A DNA stretch of 64,000 nt from Vitellaria paradoxa. Lineage: Eukaryota > Streptophyta > Magnoliopsida > Ericales > Sapotaceae. The stretch is taken from contig CM034240.1 in NCBI GenBank assembly GCA_019916065.1, positions 18,089,894 to 18,153,893 of the forward strand. The letters are read 5' to 3'. This document shows positions 26,301-35,408 of this stretch, piece by piece. A program made the translations under genes and the position numbers. How positions within the stretch are numbered: the first letter of the stretch is position 1; the number at the start of each line of letters is the position of its first letter. The notes below the pieces were generated by a model. It saw nothing but the letters and a program-made list of their open reading frames with translations, did no database searches and was not told the DNA's origin.

Positions 26301-29300
26301 GTAGAAGAGATAAAGAGGATAAAATGTAGGCATAAGATTACATGTACTGAAATTATGAGAAACCTAATTTCGTTTAATCTCATGAAAAACATATATCAGG
26401 ATTGAAATGAAAGGAGGAAGAAGAGTCATATAACTGACCTCAACTAGTTTGAGACTAAAACTTTGTAAGGTCGATTTTGTTTTGGATGGTTCTCTATGCT
26501 ATGTTGCACAGACTCGCCCAAAACTGTGGAGTACCCACGGAATGCGGGTACAGGTGCGGGTGTAGGTCAAGTATGACACTTTCAATTCGGATATGACTAT
26601 AATGCTTAGATGCCGAAAACAAATTTAGCAATGAGATACTGAGTACACATACGTTTACCTCATCTTTTGGCAATAGGAAGATCAAGATCATCAATAACAA
26701 GAGGGTTAGGCTCATCCTGACTAGTGATTGAAGTATCCAGATTAGGAGTAGAAGTCTCAAGAATAGGTGTCTCAAGAGGTGCAGGATTTGCAGGTGTAGT
26801 CGTGACTGAAGCATGACGAGCACGACGTTGATAAACTTTTAATGGCACATCAGGAACGTGTAATGGCACATCAGGGATAGGAAGAACTGAATCAGCAAAG
26901 GAAATAGGTGTAGATGACTCCCTCTCTTAAGAGGAAGGAGAAAATTCTCCCTCATGAGATAACAACTCCCCTGGAACTGGAAAATAGGTTGTGGACTCAA
27001 ACAAGGTAACATCAGCACTAACAAATTGACGAGATAGTGGATGATAATAGCAATAGCCCTTCTGAGTACGAGAATAACCCAGAAAAATATATCGACGATT
27101 TCGAGGTGATAATTTGTCTAGGCCAAGATCAAGATTATGGATTAAGGCAGTGCAACCAAGTGTATGAGGAGGAAGGCGAAAAAGATTAGAAGAAGGGTAA
27201 AGAAGAGAGAAAGAAGACCGATTACCAAGAGTGATAGAGGGGTCATGATTAACAAGGTAATAAGTAGTTAAGACAGCATTACTCCAATATGATTTCATGC
27301 ATTTGTAAGTATTTGCAAACTGCGGGCTACATCTAACAGATGCCGATGTTTGCGTTCAACAACACCATTCTGCTAACGCCGCCGATAAGTCTCTATATCT
27401 GGCGACGCTCCTGTAGGTTTCTGACAAGCTTTTCTTTTTCCTTTTTTTTTTTTTCAATTCTCCTACCCTGATATCAAGTTGGAATTTAGAAAAATAAAGA
27501 ATTGAGAGGAATAAAGAACTGAGAGAGATAATTCTTCCTTCGCTCGTACTATATTTATAATCAAAGTTCAATTTACAAAAAGGAAATTAGAATAAACTAG
27601 TATATGCTGATAATAAAAAATAACTAAAATCATAATCCATCAAAATTTCCCTAAATATTCTAATAGAATGCATACAGGTTCTTCTCCAGCGATGGCGCTC
27701 TTTGGCAGTGGCAATTTTTCAAATTACCCATCTCTTAGAATATGTACAAGTTATCTAGTGATGGCGCTCTCTAGCAGCGTCGATTTTTCAATTTACCCAT
27801 CTCTCTCTATAAAGACGAAACGGCAAAGGGAAAGATGAAAGGGCAAATGACAAAGATTTTTCCTTTTTTCCTTTTTATTTATGATGGCAAATGGCTAGTA
27901 GTAGTAATTGGAATTTTTGGGGAAGTGTAAAAGTCAATTGCTTCCTATTGTACTAATCAGACACACAAATAGCGGGAAAAAAATCACATAATAAATAAAC
28001 TTTGGTAGTTGTTGGAGCTCATAATAAATGAACTTTGGAATATATTAAAAATATATACTTATAATATTAATTTATAAAATAATTAAAAATTATGTGGCGT
28101 ATCTCCGTACCCATATCCAAATTTGGATCCATATCCGCATATCCTCTGTTTCTAGACTTGAGGTGTCCGATACCTAGATTCACACCCGATTCCCATACCG
28201 GAGTCCGAGCAACATAGGCTGTTTGCCATACAATGTTCCTAGGCTTCTAGAGACCTTGGCACTATGCAGTCTGTACCTTGAGCCTTTGTCACTGGGAGAG
28301 ACAGGCAAGGGCTAGGGTTTCTTGAATTTTGGAGAACAAATGTTTAGATGGACTAAGAACCTTGGGCAGAAAATGCAAACCCCATTATCTTTCGATATTA
28401 CTCTTATCTAATACATTGCACAATATCAGATTTGCATATTGTGAACAGTTTCAATTGTACATAGTCTATTGTAGATTTATGTAAAAAATGTGACCTACTT
28501 TGCTTTGGATTTTTCTGTATGCCATACCTGGTTCTTAGGCTTCTGGAGACCTTGGCATCACGTGTACCTTGAGCCTTCATCACTGGAGAGACAGGCTAGG
28601 GAGGGTTTTTTGAATTCTGGAAACATATGTTAGATAGACCAAGTACCTTTGTCAGACAACACGAACCCCATCAACTTTTCTTATCACTCTTATGTGTTAG
28701 ATTACATGATACTATTAAGGTACCGTTTGGGAAAATTAGCATGTGCTAATTGTAGCTAAAAAAAGTTAGGCTAGTAGTTAGCTAAAAAAGTTAGCTAATT
28801 TTGTGTTCGGAAAGGAAAAAAAAGTTGCTTTTTTTTAGGTTGCTAACTTGTAAGGGTAAATTAACATTTTTACTCTCGAAAGTTTAAAAGAAGATTAAAA
28901 TATAAGAGGGTAAAAAAGTCCAACCACTGTTGAAGTAGCCATTAGCGCATGCTAATGGCTACTCTTCCCAAACGGTGCCTAAGTGCGGGCTCTTGAAGAA
29001 GCATTCTAGCTGTATGCTTCAGCACATAATGTTGTCAGATTTAGTTTCACCTCTGGTTGTTCTGAATTATCTCTCCCCCCCCTCCTTTCTCTCATTTATG
29101 CACAAAGTTCTAGTCATTTCACACTTCGAAACACATGCATTAGCAACTAGGCACCAGATGCTTGTTCTCCTAGCCTTTGTGTTTTATTAGAATTACTAGC
29201 AATTGATCACGGTAAAAATAAGACGTCATTTGGTGAAAAAACATAGAGGAAATTAAAGTAAGGATCTAATCTAATGTACATAAAATATAAGTAGTGTTAT

Positions 29301-32300
29301 TTAATACATCTAATAACCGTGGACAAGTTTTGTATTTTAGAACCTTATATCGCAGTAGGGAACTTAACTGGTTGATGATAAGTGAATAATGTGGGCTGAC
29401 ATTAAATACCCTCTGTATGTGAAGTTCAAAATAGGTTAAATTTTTTATCATGTGTATGTGAAAGTGCAATTTGTAAATACATCAGAGGGATGAAGGTAAG
29501 AAAACTCCTTACAATTTGTCCAATGGGTACTACCTTCTTCTCTGGAATCCATTTCTCTAGGAAGCCTATTACACAAGCTTTAAATTGTGGGAAAATTTCC
29601 TACACGTCATAATGTTATGATTGTTGGATGATTCATGGTGAAGTTCCTAGAAGTTAAAAGGGTATAGTTTATCATAATTTTCAGCCTTTTCATGTTTTTA
29701 GTAATTATTTAACATAGAGGTTCAGATTAACAGAAATTTTACTATTATAATCGTTGAGTAGGAGTGTAAGTGGTTGGTGATCCATGCTAGGTTCCCAATA
29801 TGGGCTTCATATTGCTTGCCTGGTGTTGCTCCTATTATATGAAGTATGATATCTTTGATTGCATCATTGTGAGGTACCTGATATGTGCTAATAAGAAGTT
29901 GATAAATGAAATAGGCAAATATTGAGTGAAAGTGGGGCCTTATGCATTTAGCAAGCGGGGTGCCATTGTTCTAGTTCAGATGTAGCTACAAATCAGTTTT
30001 GGATTTTGTGGGCTCATTTTTCGTGAAATTAGATTATGGCTAAATTTAAAAACCTTGGTCTGAGATTAGTTGCGAGTTTGGTAAATAATTCTCCCATTCT
30101 GTCTTTTTAACATTCTTCTGTTGGCCCTGCTATTTTGTTCCTTATCTGTAAGTATTTTCCTTTTTCTTCTTGTTTTGCAGGAGGAAGCTGATCTAATTGA
30201 CAGAAACGATCAACAACAGTTTCTGGCAACTGCTGATTTTCTTTCAAATTATGGCATGCCCACTTTAATTTCTAATTTTCAGGCAGCAGCATCTGAAGTC
30301 CTCAAGGGGTAAGGCTTGTAAAATATGGCATGTGTTCATAATCAAAGGAGGTCTTGTCAGTGTTATTTTTACCTTCATCTTCATTTTAAGAGTCAGGATT
30401 CAAATACATTCTGTTATGGTTAATGGCACTTGAAAGCACTTGACAACAAGCTCATAATTTTTATTATTTTTTTTTTATTAAACAACTAACCCAATAAATT
30501 TCAATGACCTATTGGCCATGAGTAAGGTCTTTTTGTAGTTCTCAAGGCTAGTGTATTTCCAAAACGAAAGCTCTTTAATGCAATGAATGCACACATTGAC
30601 ATATAGCTAAGGTTTAACTCTCCTTAAAATATTCAGCTTTTCTGAAACTTTCTAATGGAAAATGCAGACTTCTGATGCTGCAACAAAATGCTGCCTGAAC
30701 CATTCTCTTCAATTATTTTTTTTTTCCTTGTTAATGGCACTTAAAGACCCTGCAGGCAAGTTCCCTGCATTGACCCAAAGAACTAACTCCATGTGTGCAC
30801 AAGGCACCTGGTTATGGAAGAGGTGACAGTTAGGCATCCTTACCCGCCACCTCTCTGGATAGTTTGATTCTCTTGACTCAGTCCTGCACCATGGTGCTGG
30901 GGCAGCTAGCAGTTGATATCGCACCCTCCTTGACGATCATAAATATTTTTTGTAAAATGTGGTTCTAGAATTCTTGGATAAATGTTTAATAATCAGATGA
31001 TATTGTTTTCTCCTTGCATAGACTTGGGCCTGCCAGGATCCCAGGAGATGTTCTTATCTTATAATTTTTATATTACGTAAGATTATCTGAAATAAAAAGG
31101 GTAATCTACAGCACAAGGTTCCCGCCTTGTGGTGTTTGATTATCTGAAATAATTCTCTCAAAAAAAAAATATTCATTAGCTGTTCATTTGCAGAAAGCAA
31201 TTGAAGGATTTGTTGAACACTACCGTACTACATGAAACCATCATGCAGATAATGGACATGTTTATGAGCATGGGAAGCCCTCGTCACTGGGTGGATTATT
31301 TAATGCCGGTGGATGCTAGATTCTACAAACTTGTTGCATTCTCTGACAGTGACAGCACAAATATATCTGATATTACCAAATTTGATCATCTTATGGTGGA
31401 GACGCGTGCAGTGTTAACGAGGTAACTATCACTTTCTTTTTGTTCCGAGAGTTGAGAAATGCTACTTTTATACTGCTCCAATCTGAGTGCAAATTTTAAG
31501 TTTGGATGTTTTCACGCGCCGAATCCTCATGCCCCAGGATCGTGAGTTAATCACATGCAATCACACAAATCATAACCACTTATCCTATAATCTAAGCCAT
31601 ACAAGATAATCTGGAGCAAATTTGTACAATAATCCAAAATATAATATATAAATAGTCACAACCATCAGCTGGACAACAATACTCCAAAATAATAAAGTAT
31701 ACTCACTGGGCTCAACATAGCTTTTATAATCCCAACAAAATTGAAATATAATACAATACAAAAACCTCACACTTAATGTCTATACAAAACTCCCAAAACA
31801 AATAAATAAGGCACATGTAACCTAATGCTGTTGACCCAATGGTCCAGCGTCTGCATCAGTCATGGTCAAATCCAGACCTACAACATCAACTTTAGGGAAG
31901 TGAGTGCTAAACCATGCATGCTCACCATGCAACAAAGTATATAACAATACCTTTGCATGCTACTAGCATATTTTTGATAATATCAATAATCAATAACCAA
32001 CGTGATATAAATATATCATTAACCTATATCTCAACCATAATCTCAAAATAAACCATCATAATCATAGCATATACATATGGATTTATGTACTTTGGCAGGT
32101 GGGCCTGTGGCCACGGGGGCCAATCCTAAATATACCATCTTGTGGTGGTGTCTACCTCCTAAGTTAAAACCATAGGGAATGTCATGCTATTAGCGTTTGC
32201 CTCCTCGGTCTAAACTACAGGAAAATAAATACACCATCCTGTTGTGGTGTATGCCTCTTGAGTCTCAAGTCATAAGAAAAAATTATGCCTTGTTGGTTAC

Positions 32301-35300
32301 TAACCCACTGGAAATGATAATCAACCTTTGTGCAGGTTCGAGATTTTTAACCCTTGGATACACGTATACTCACCCTTTTAGTACATCTCAAACTCTATAC
32401 TAAAAATCAATAATCAGTTCTTTATTAACATGATATCCCATACCCAACATCATTTCATATCTTAGTAGCATAAGATAGTGGCTTATTTTAATATCAACTT
32501 CATTTCATTTCATGAAACATGTAATGTTTCAAGTAAAATTAGCCCATATCATTGTAATTATGCAATAAATACCAAAAAAAGTTAGAAAAAATACAGGTCC
32601 AAAGTTTGGCGTGCGCACACTAGGTGGCTTGCTGTGTGCACGAGAGGAGTGTCCAGCACCTTCAAAGCGCAAAACCGGCTTTGTGCGCATGGGATAGCCA
32701 AGTTGGCTATGGGTATGGCGTGCACATGGGAGGTTTGACAAGCAAGTCGTGCATGAAAGGAAATCAGTCGTGCTCACACTATAATTAATCAGTGAGTTGT
32801 GCGTAGGAGAAGGTCACATTCCATACGCATGACGAGGTCATATTCCAACTCCGTTTTTAAGATGACAATCCCTGTTTTCGTTCCAACTATGGTCTCAAGC
32901 CCTTTATTATACTTAAAGACCATTTTATCAATTATTAGAGCTTCCCATCAACTTGATTAAAGAGCCCATGTAAAAATTTATGCCAAAGGAAATGCCTCTC
33001 TCTCAAAGTTAAGGAACTGGAAATATGAAAGTGCCGAAATCGATTCGAACTAAACAATTCTTCTTCTATCATATAGATACACATATGCATATAAAGGTGT
33101 AGATGATGAGTAGGAATATGGCCCAGGTGGAGAAGAGAGTGCGGGACACGTGGAGAATTGAAAGCCACGTGGCTAGGCCAACTAAACAACACATGTATAT
33201 ACATATCGACGCAAGCTCAACGGTGGAGTTTCTAGACACCCAGAATCAACTCTTGGGCACGAGAACTTCTTTTCGAGCACAAGAGATGGTCCATATCAAT
33301 GTTGTTCGCTCGTGAGGGTTAAGAAGCAAATCTCAAACCAACTGTGGTCCAAACTTAACCGTTCTCATGCCATAAATCACTAACTAATGTAGCGTGTTAT
33401 GATATAGAGCACGGATCGAACACCTTTTGCACGAACAATAAAATGTAGAACTCACAATAGGCAGGTAACTATTGATGGGGCTACAAAAACTACCTAAAAC
33501 AATAGGGAATAAAGTATAAAACACTCAATTTAATTAATTATTAAAAGTTGTTGGAATCATAGGTTCACAATACTTAAATAGAAACCCTAACTGGAAAATA
33601 AGAAATTGAATAATATAAAATACAGAAACTAAATTATTTCTATAGTTGAAATATTCTTAACTTGATATCTAAGTTAAATAAAATATTCTAAAAAGATATT
33701 TAAAAATAAATAATAAATATTCTAAATTGATTCGAAATAAAATAAAATTGACAGCTAAATATAATTTTTGATGAGTATTCAAAACAAAGTGGGAAACTTC
33801 CATGGTATAATCTTATTACCATCTTTGCATTGCATCACTAATTAAACTTGATTATCGAATGATAAATGGGTCACAATTATATTTAAAAGATTGGGGTCGT
33901 TGCAGATGTAGACTGGGATATAAATATATGGATCAAAACCTAGAAAAATGAACTATAAGATATGATTCTTTCCAACATTGTACAACCACCAAGAGCTGAG
34001 GATGTTAAACAATTGGGATTGAAGCAGCTAACAGCAGAATGACTCATAATCAACTCCATAGTATGTTAAGGTTTCTATTTTAATGGAAAGTAGACACTTA
34101 TAAAAGTGCTTTCCCATTGAGCTTGCTGGGAGCAGTGGACATATAGTACAACCTAACCTTTGGCTTTATCTCGTCGTTATGAAAAAAAGTAATGACTATA
34201 ATGCTAGTAAATTTCAGTAACTCCATTTTTCTCTAATGCTGGATATTTTTTACATCATTAAACTAAAACAGTAGGTATCACAAGAAAGGAATTCACACCA
34301 GGAATAAAATTTGTGTTTGTTTACATAAAAATATAAAAATTGTAATTTTTATTTTAATATTATTATTATTCCTTGTTTTTACAGAAAAAAGAAATACTAT
34401 TTTCTGTACTGCAGTAATACTGTCATTTATATTGCTTGAATAAAGTTTTGGACTTTACTTGGTTTGGATTGTACAATTAGGCTTAGTTTACGTTATATTT
34501 GATTATTTTAGAAAAAGTCAAAAAACTGAGTTTCTAGCTATTCCTCCCAAACACACACTTAGAATAATTACATGGTGTTTTAATGAAATTGAATTATTTG
34601 ATGATACTCAACTTCTTCTGTTGCATAGCAATATTGTTATTTATTTATTTATTTATTTATTTATTTTTGTTGTTACTATTATTATTATTATTATTATATA
34701 TTTGTCACTTTTCTATTTGAATGATTGAACAAATCTCAATATGTTTAATTAATCAATTATCACAAATTCCATTTGTACTAATCTAAATTACACATTGAAA
34801 TGAAATTTGGTCCTTGAAGGAATGTGTATGATGTATATGTACATATTAATGCTAGGTGTATTTGTGGGACTAATCCCTTGAGCTCCTGACTCATCCTTAC
34901 ACAACTAAAAGTTAGATAATGCTGAGGTGGTTCAAACTGGTGATGTTGCATGTGTTTCATATTTAAGTTACCCCTAATTTTGTATCAAGGCACAACTAGA
35001 CAATTTTCGGGAAGTTACTTTGTAATTAACCTTATTATTGTGGTTGCTTGTCATGAAAATTAAGAACCCTCGACGTCAGGAGACAACTGAACCTATTCTG
35101 TATCTTTTCTTTTTCCTTTTTTCTTTTCTTTTTTTCTTTCCATCCCTTGCAGTGCCGAATTTGGAAATATTGTTGATGTATCATTAAGGACAACTGTGAA
35201 TGCACTCATGGAAGAGATTAAGGTTCAGCTTGGAGAAGGCAATTTGTCATCGGGGATGCCGCTGGCCAAACTTTTGCCCCGTGTTGCACAGATTAGTCCT

Positions 35301-35408
35301 CTACTGCTTGAAGAACCAAGCAAGAACAGGTTTATTCAAATTATCCAAAACATACCCGAAGTTGAACTATTTTTCACTCTTCTTTATGCAAACACGCCAA
35401 TCCCATAG
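6273..35408 (+). CDS. PEX3: PEX3 gene (peroxin-3), six exons, exon 1 disrupted
   Basis: PEX3 is the integral peroxisomal membrane protein that docks PEX19 and so inserts other peroxisomal membrane proteins. The exons are about 6273-6444, 6559-6758, 6896-7026, 30181-30308, 31194-31421 and 35153-35408, all with GT-AG borders. Exons 2-6 (943 nt including the stop) join without a frame break. They spell the conserved core, including [38 protein letters not shown] and the C-terminal [10 protein letters not shown]. With exon 1 the product would be about 370 residues, the usual plant PEX3 length. Introns are 114, 137, 23154, 885 and 3731 bp. Introns 3 and 5 are swollen by repeats. Exon 1 has lost its frame at two places, so as written the locus cannot make a full-length protein. 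It is either a recent pseudogene or paralogue, or a gene with two assembly errors. Confidence 0.9.
6559..6758 (+). CDS. PEX3: PEX3 exon 2
   Basis: The acceptor is TAG at 6556-6558. The first base completes Gln, followed by Met (ATG 6560) and [18 protein letters not shown]. The exon covers the helical cytosolic region, with [18 protein letters not shown] and [11 protein letters not shown]. The donor is GT at 6759 (one base of the Ser codon in this exon). The frame is intact. The ATG at 6560 is the first in-frame start after the damage in exon 1. Confidence 0.9.
6896..7026 (+). CDS. PEX3: PEX3 exon 3
   Basis: It follows TTTTTGCAG. It encodes [32 protein letters not shown] and DLGSSHLL. This is the best conserved block of plant PEX3, within the PEX19-binding helical bundle. 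The donor GTAAGA follows at 7027, phase 0. Confidence 0.93.
7441..8456. mobile_element. 1-kb terminal-inverted-repeat element, hAT-like, 8-bp TSD
   Basis: The ends are CTATGTTGCTTGGACT and AGTCTGCCAACATAG, an imperfect inverted pair. CTTCCAGT stands immediately left (7433-7440) and right (8457-8464), a perfect 8-bp target duplication, as hAT transposons make. The interior has no transposase and is non-autonomous. It carries CCAAATTTGGAT-type blocks and GGTAATTTGAAAAATTG. A second copy in the opposite orientation is at 26499-28217. Open frames inside (for example 8234-8665, - strand) are chance frames. Confidence 0.75.
8465..9369. other. PEX3 intron 3, unclassified
   Basis: This is intron sequence following the hAT-like element. 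I see no coding signal. From about 9120 the composition changes to that of the decayed gypsy element, but its end is not marked by a recognisable LTR. Confidence 0.4.
9370..11600 (-). mobile_element. decayed Ty3/gypsy retrotransposon, internal part
   Basis: On the - strand 9382-9882 reads [20 protein letters not shown] and [20 protein letters not shown], a match to the region after the gypsy protease (PTNYHA-LGR-type motif). 10782-10994 reads [19 protein letters not shown] and [12 protein letters not shown], the gag block of the same superfamily. 11284-11584 is a Pro/Thr/Ser-rich stretch that would be gag N-terminus. The order gag then pol fits one - strand element. Stops and frameshifts are frequent. 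No LTRs or polypurine tract were identified. Confidence 0.6.
11601..14540. other. PEX3 intron 3, unclassified, with (GA)n
   Basis: The stretch holds a (GA)n microsatellite at about 11906-11932, several G or C homopolymers (for example CCCCCCGGGGGGGGGG near 14375) and no recognisable protein. A decayed SINE may lie at 13205-13300. The 60-62 codon frames on both strands at 12961-13149 overlap each other and have no family resemblance. Confidence 0.4.
13205..13300 (+). mobile_element. possible SINE head (tRNA-like)
   Basis: CCCAGTGGCTTACA resembles a pol III A box and AATTTGAGTCTCG a decayed B box, about 35 nt apart as in tRNA-derived SINEs. There is no clear tail or target duplication. Confidence 0.3.
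15222..15533 (-). mobile_element. TRIM (miniature LTR retrotransposon) inside the LINE
   Basis: Two about 77-bp direct repeats, 15222-15298 and 15456-15533, share TTAAGT-ACCAATTGTTCCAAAA and end TTTCAACA. Just inside the right repeat, on the - strand, TGCTATCAAAGC matches the initiator-Met tRNA primer site TGGTATCAGAGC with two changes. Just inside the left repeat is a GGGCGAG purine stretch. The flanks GATCT and TATCT look like a 5-bp target duplication with one change. Removing the element rejoins the LINE frame ([16 protein letters not shown]). It has no coding capacity. Confidence 0.7.
15916..16114 (-). repeat. copia 3' LTR (element orientation -)
   Basis: A 199-bp direct repeat of 24328-24527, TG...CA bounded, preceded on the - strand by the purine tract. 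Confidence 0.88.
16115..17282 (-). pseudogene. copia reverse transcriptase end and RNase H
   Basis: It carries [15 protein letters not shown] (catalytic YVDD), [12 protein letters not shown], the RNase H stretch around [12 protein letters not shown] and QLADVLTKG close to the 3' LTR. Stops are present. Confidence 0.8.
17283..17665 (+). repeat. TR-GAG 5' LTR
   Basis: 383 bp. It holds an (ATT)n run at about 17317-17350, a doubled TTTGGACCCATTTGTTTT block and the 16-bp palindrome AACCCTAATTAGGGTT (17494-17509), then a CT-rich end. Confidence 0.88.
18508..19485 (+). pseudogene. gypsy-type gag frame of the TR-GAG element, one premature stop
   Basis: The frame starts at ATG 18508 ([11 protein letters not shown]), has one TAG at 18589 and then runs open to 19485. 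It contains [35 protein letters not shown] and [20 protein letters not shown], then [16 protein letters not shown]. This is the Retrotrans_gag domain of Ty3/gypsy elements. The tail ([20 protein letters not shown], then [11 protein letters not shown]) resembles the zinc-binding start of a gypsy integrase (DGFLF-G--L-IP-type), which suggests an internal deletion fused gag to integrase. The region 19461-20175 stays open in the -1 frame except for a TAG at 19695 and matches nothing I know. Confidence 0.75.
20176..20545 (+). repeat. TR-GAG 3' LTR
   Basis: 370 bp, partner of 17283-17665 with a shorter ATT run. The same palindrome is at 20375-20390. Confidence 0.88.
20551..21440 (-). pseudogene. 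copia reverse transcriptase, first part
   Basis: The linker is Ser/Pro-rich. It is followed by [19 protein letters not shown] and [11 protein letters not shown], the start of the copia reverse transcriptase. The domain is interrupted at 20546-20550 by the TR-GAG insertion and resumes below 17282. Confidence 0.75.
21440..22420 (-). pseudogene. copia integrase remnant
   Basis: The fragments read [17 protein letters not shown] (zinc-binding end of the pre-integrase domain), [10 protein letters not shown] (first catalytic Asp region), [19 protein letters not shown] (second Asp region) and [22 protein letters not shown] (C-terminal core). They lie in changing frames with stops between. Confidence 0.8.
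23137..23700 (-). pseudogene. copia gag remnant
   Basis: The fragments read [19 protein letters not shown] and [19 protein letters not shown], then [13 protein letters not shown]. In the next frame follow [19 protein letters not shown] and [12 protein letters not shown]. These are consecutive blocks of the UBN2-type copia gag. A frameshift near 23360 breaks the reading. Confidence 0.8.
24328..24527 (-). repeat. copia 5' LTR (element orientation -)
   Basis: The 200-bp partner of 15916-16114. The adjoining TGGCATCAGAGC on the - strand is an initiator-Met tRNA primer site with one mismatch and no spacer. Confidence 0.88.
25787..26235 (+). mobile_element. 5'-truncated L1 3' end
   Basis: On the + strand it reads [19 protein letters not shown] and [12 protein letters not shown], then SFWSS, as in the zinc-binding (zf-RVT) end of plant L1 elements. 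A run of nine A follows at 26229-26237. It interrupts the older LINE between its KEKLR and DHVQ segments. No target duplication could be fixed. Confidence 0.55.
26499..28217. mobile_element. second hAT-like element, split by a deleted copia
   Basis: It begins CTATGTTGCACAGACTCG and ends GGAGTCCGAGCAACATAG. 27660-28217 is the reverse complement of about 7441-8207, and 26499-26612 is the reverse complement of about 8340-8456. It is therefore the same element as 7441-8456 in the opposite orientation, opened by about 1 kb of copia. No target duplication is seen (TCTCTATG left, GCTGTTTG right). Confidence 0.65.
26640..27655 (-). mobile_element. internally deleted Ty1/copia fragment
   Basis: The - strand frame 27298-26927 reads [38 protein letters not shown] and [13 protein letters not shown], then [12 protein letters not shown]. 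This is the C-terminal part of copia integrase. 26869-26660 continues the Thr/Pro-rich linker to the reverse transcriptase. Upstream on the - strand it jumps to an LTR-like end with CCAACTTGATATCAGGG, a degenerate primer site, so gag to mid-integrase is missing. It belongs to a different lineage from the 15916 copia. Confidence 0.65.
28225..28715 (+). repeat. tandem duplication, unit about 296 bp
   Basis: The segments starting at 28225 and 28521 share GGCTTCT-GAGACCTTGGCA, TACCTTGAGCCTT and GAGAGACAGGC, then AACCCCAT. The second copy stops where the MITE at 28719 begins. Confidence 0.7.
28719..28979. mobile_element. Harbinger-like (Tourist) MITE, 261 bp
   Basis: The ends are GGTACCGTTTGGGAA and TTCCCAAACGGTGCC, with 14 of 15 positions paired. 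TAA flanks both ends, the usual PIF/Harbinger target duplication. The subterminal TTAGCATGTGCTAAT and ATTAGCGCATGCTAAT blocks are also inverted copies. It lies 1.2 kb upstream of PEX3 exon 4. Confidence 0.75.
28983..30180. other. end of PEX3 intron 3
   Basis: I see no element in 28983-30100. 30100-30180 is a T/C-rich stretch before the acceptor TTGTTTTGCAG of exon 4. Confidence 0.5.
30181..30308 (+). CDS. PEX3: PEX3 exon 4
   Basis: The exon begins [14 protein letters not shown] after TTGTTTTGCAG and includes [19 protein letters not shown] and EVLKG. It joins exon 3 in phase 0 across the 23-kb intron. The donor is GTAAGG at 30309, phase 2. Confidence 0.92.
30309..31193 (+). other. PEX3 intron 4
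   Basis: 885 bp. 30720-30940 is GC-richer, with CCTGCAGGCAAGTTCCCTGC and CAGTCCTGCACCATGGTGC, and is probably an inserted short repeat that I cannot classify. Confidence 0.4.
31194..31421 (+). CDS. PEX3: PEX3 exon 5
   Basis: It follows CATTTGCAG. It reads [37 protein letters not shown] and [17 protein letters not shown], then [12 protein letters not shown]. The Ser/Asp-rich stretch is the variable loop of plant PEX3. The donor is GTAACT at 31422. Confidence 0.92.
31422..35152 (+). other. PEX3 intron 5, repeat-rich
   Basis: 3731 bp. 31500-33320 looks like inserted repeat DNA. Two imperfect copies of ACCATC-TGT-GTGGTGT-T-CCTC occur near 32137 and 32234, and GTGCGCACA/GTGTGCACG-type motifs recur at 32612-32735. 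No protein of a known transposon is readable. (TTTA)n and (TTA)n microsatellites lie at about 34640-34697. A T/C tract precedes exon 6. Confidence 0.45.
35153..35408 (+). CDS. PEX3: PEX3 exon 6 and stop
   Basis: It follows CCCTTGCAG after a long pyrimidine tract. It encodes [38 protein letters not shown] and the conserved tail [14 protein letters not shown], ending TAG at 35406-35408. AATAAA at 35524-35529 could serve as a polyadenylation signal. Confidence 0.92.

Larger units (their letters stand above)
14545..26475 (+). mobile_element. LINE (L1-type), decayed and split by three insertions
   Basis: The segments at 14545-15221, 15534-15915, 24528-25786 and about 26236-26475 together follow one plant LINE. 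First comes the endonuclease (GCDSNR-like [16 protein letters not shown], then [14 protein letters not shown] with the H of TQHKLVVLD). Next is the linker (KETW-WNEVV and [15 protein letters not shown]). Then comes the reverse transcriptase ([18 protein letters not shown] for the FADD-type site, and [16 protein letters not shown]). It closes with the C-terminal [11 protein letters not shown] block. Many stops and frameshifts show it is dead. The three insertions are a TRIM at 15222-15533, a copia at 15916-24527 and an L1 3' fragment at about 25787-26235. Confidence 0.8.
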
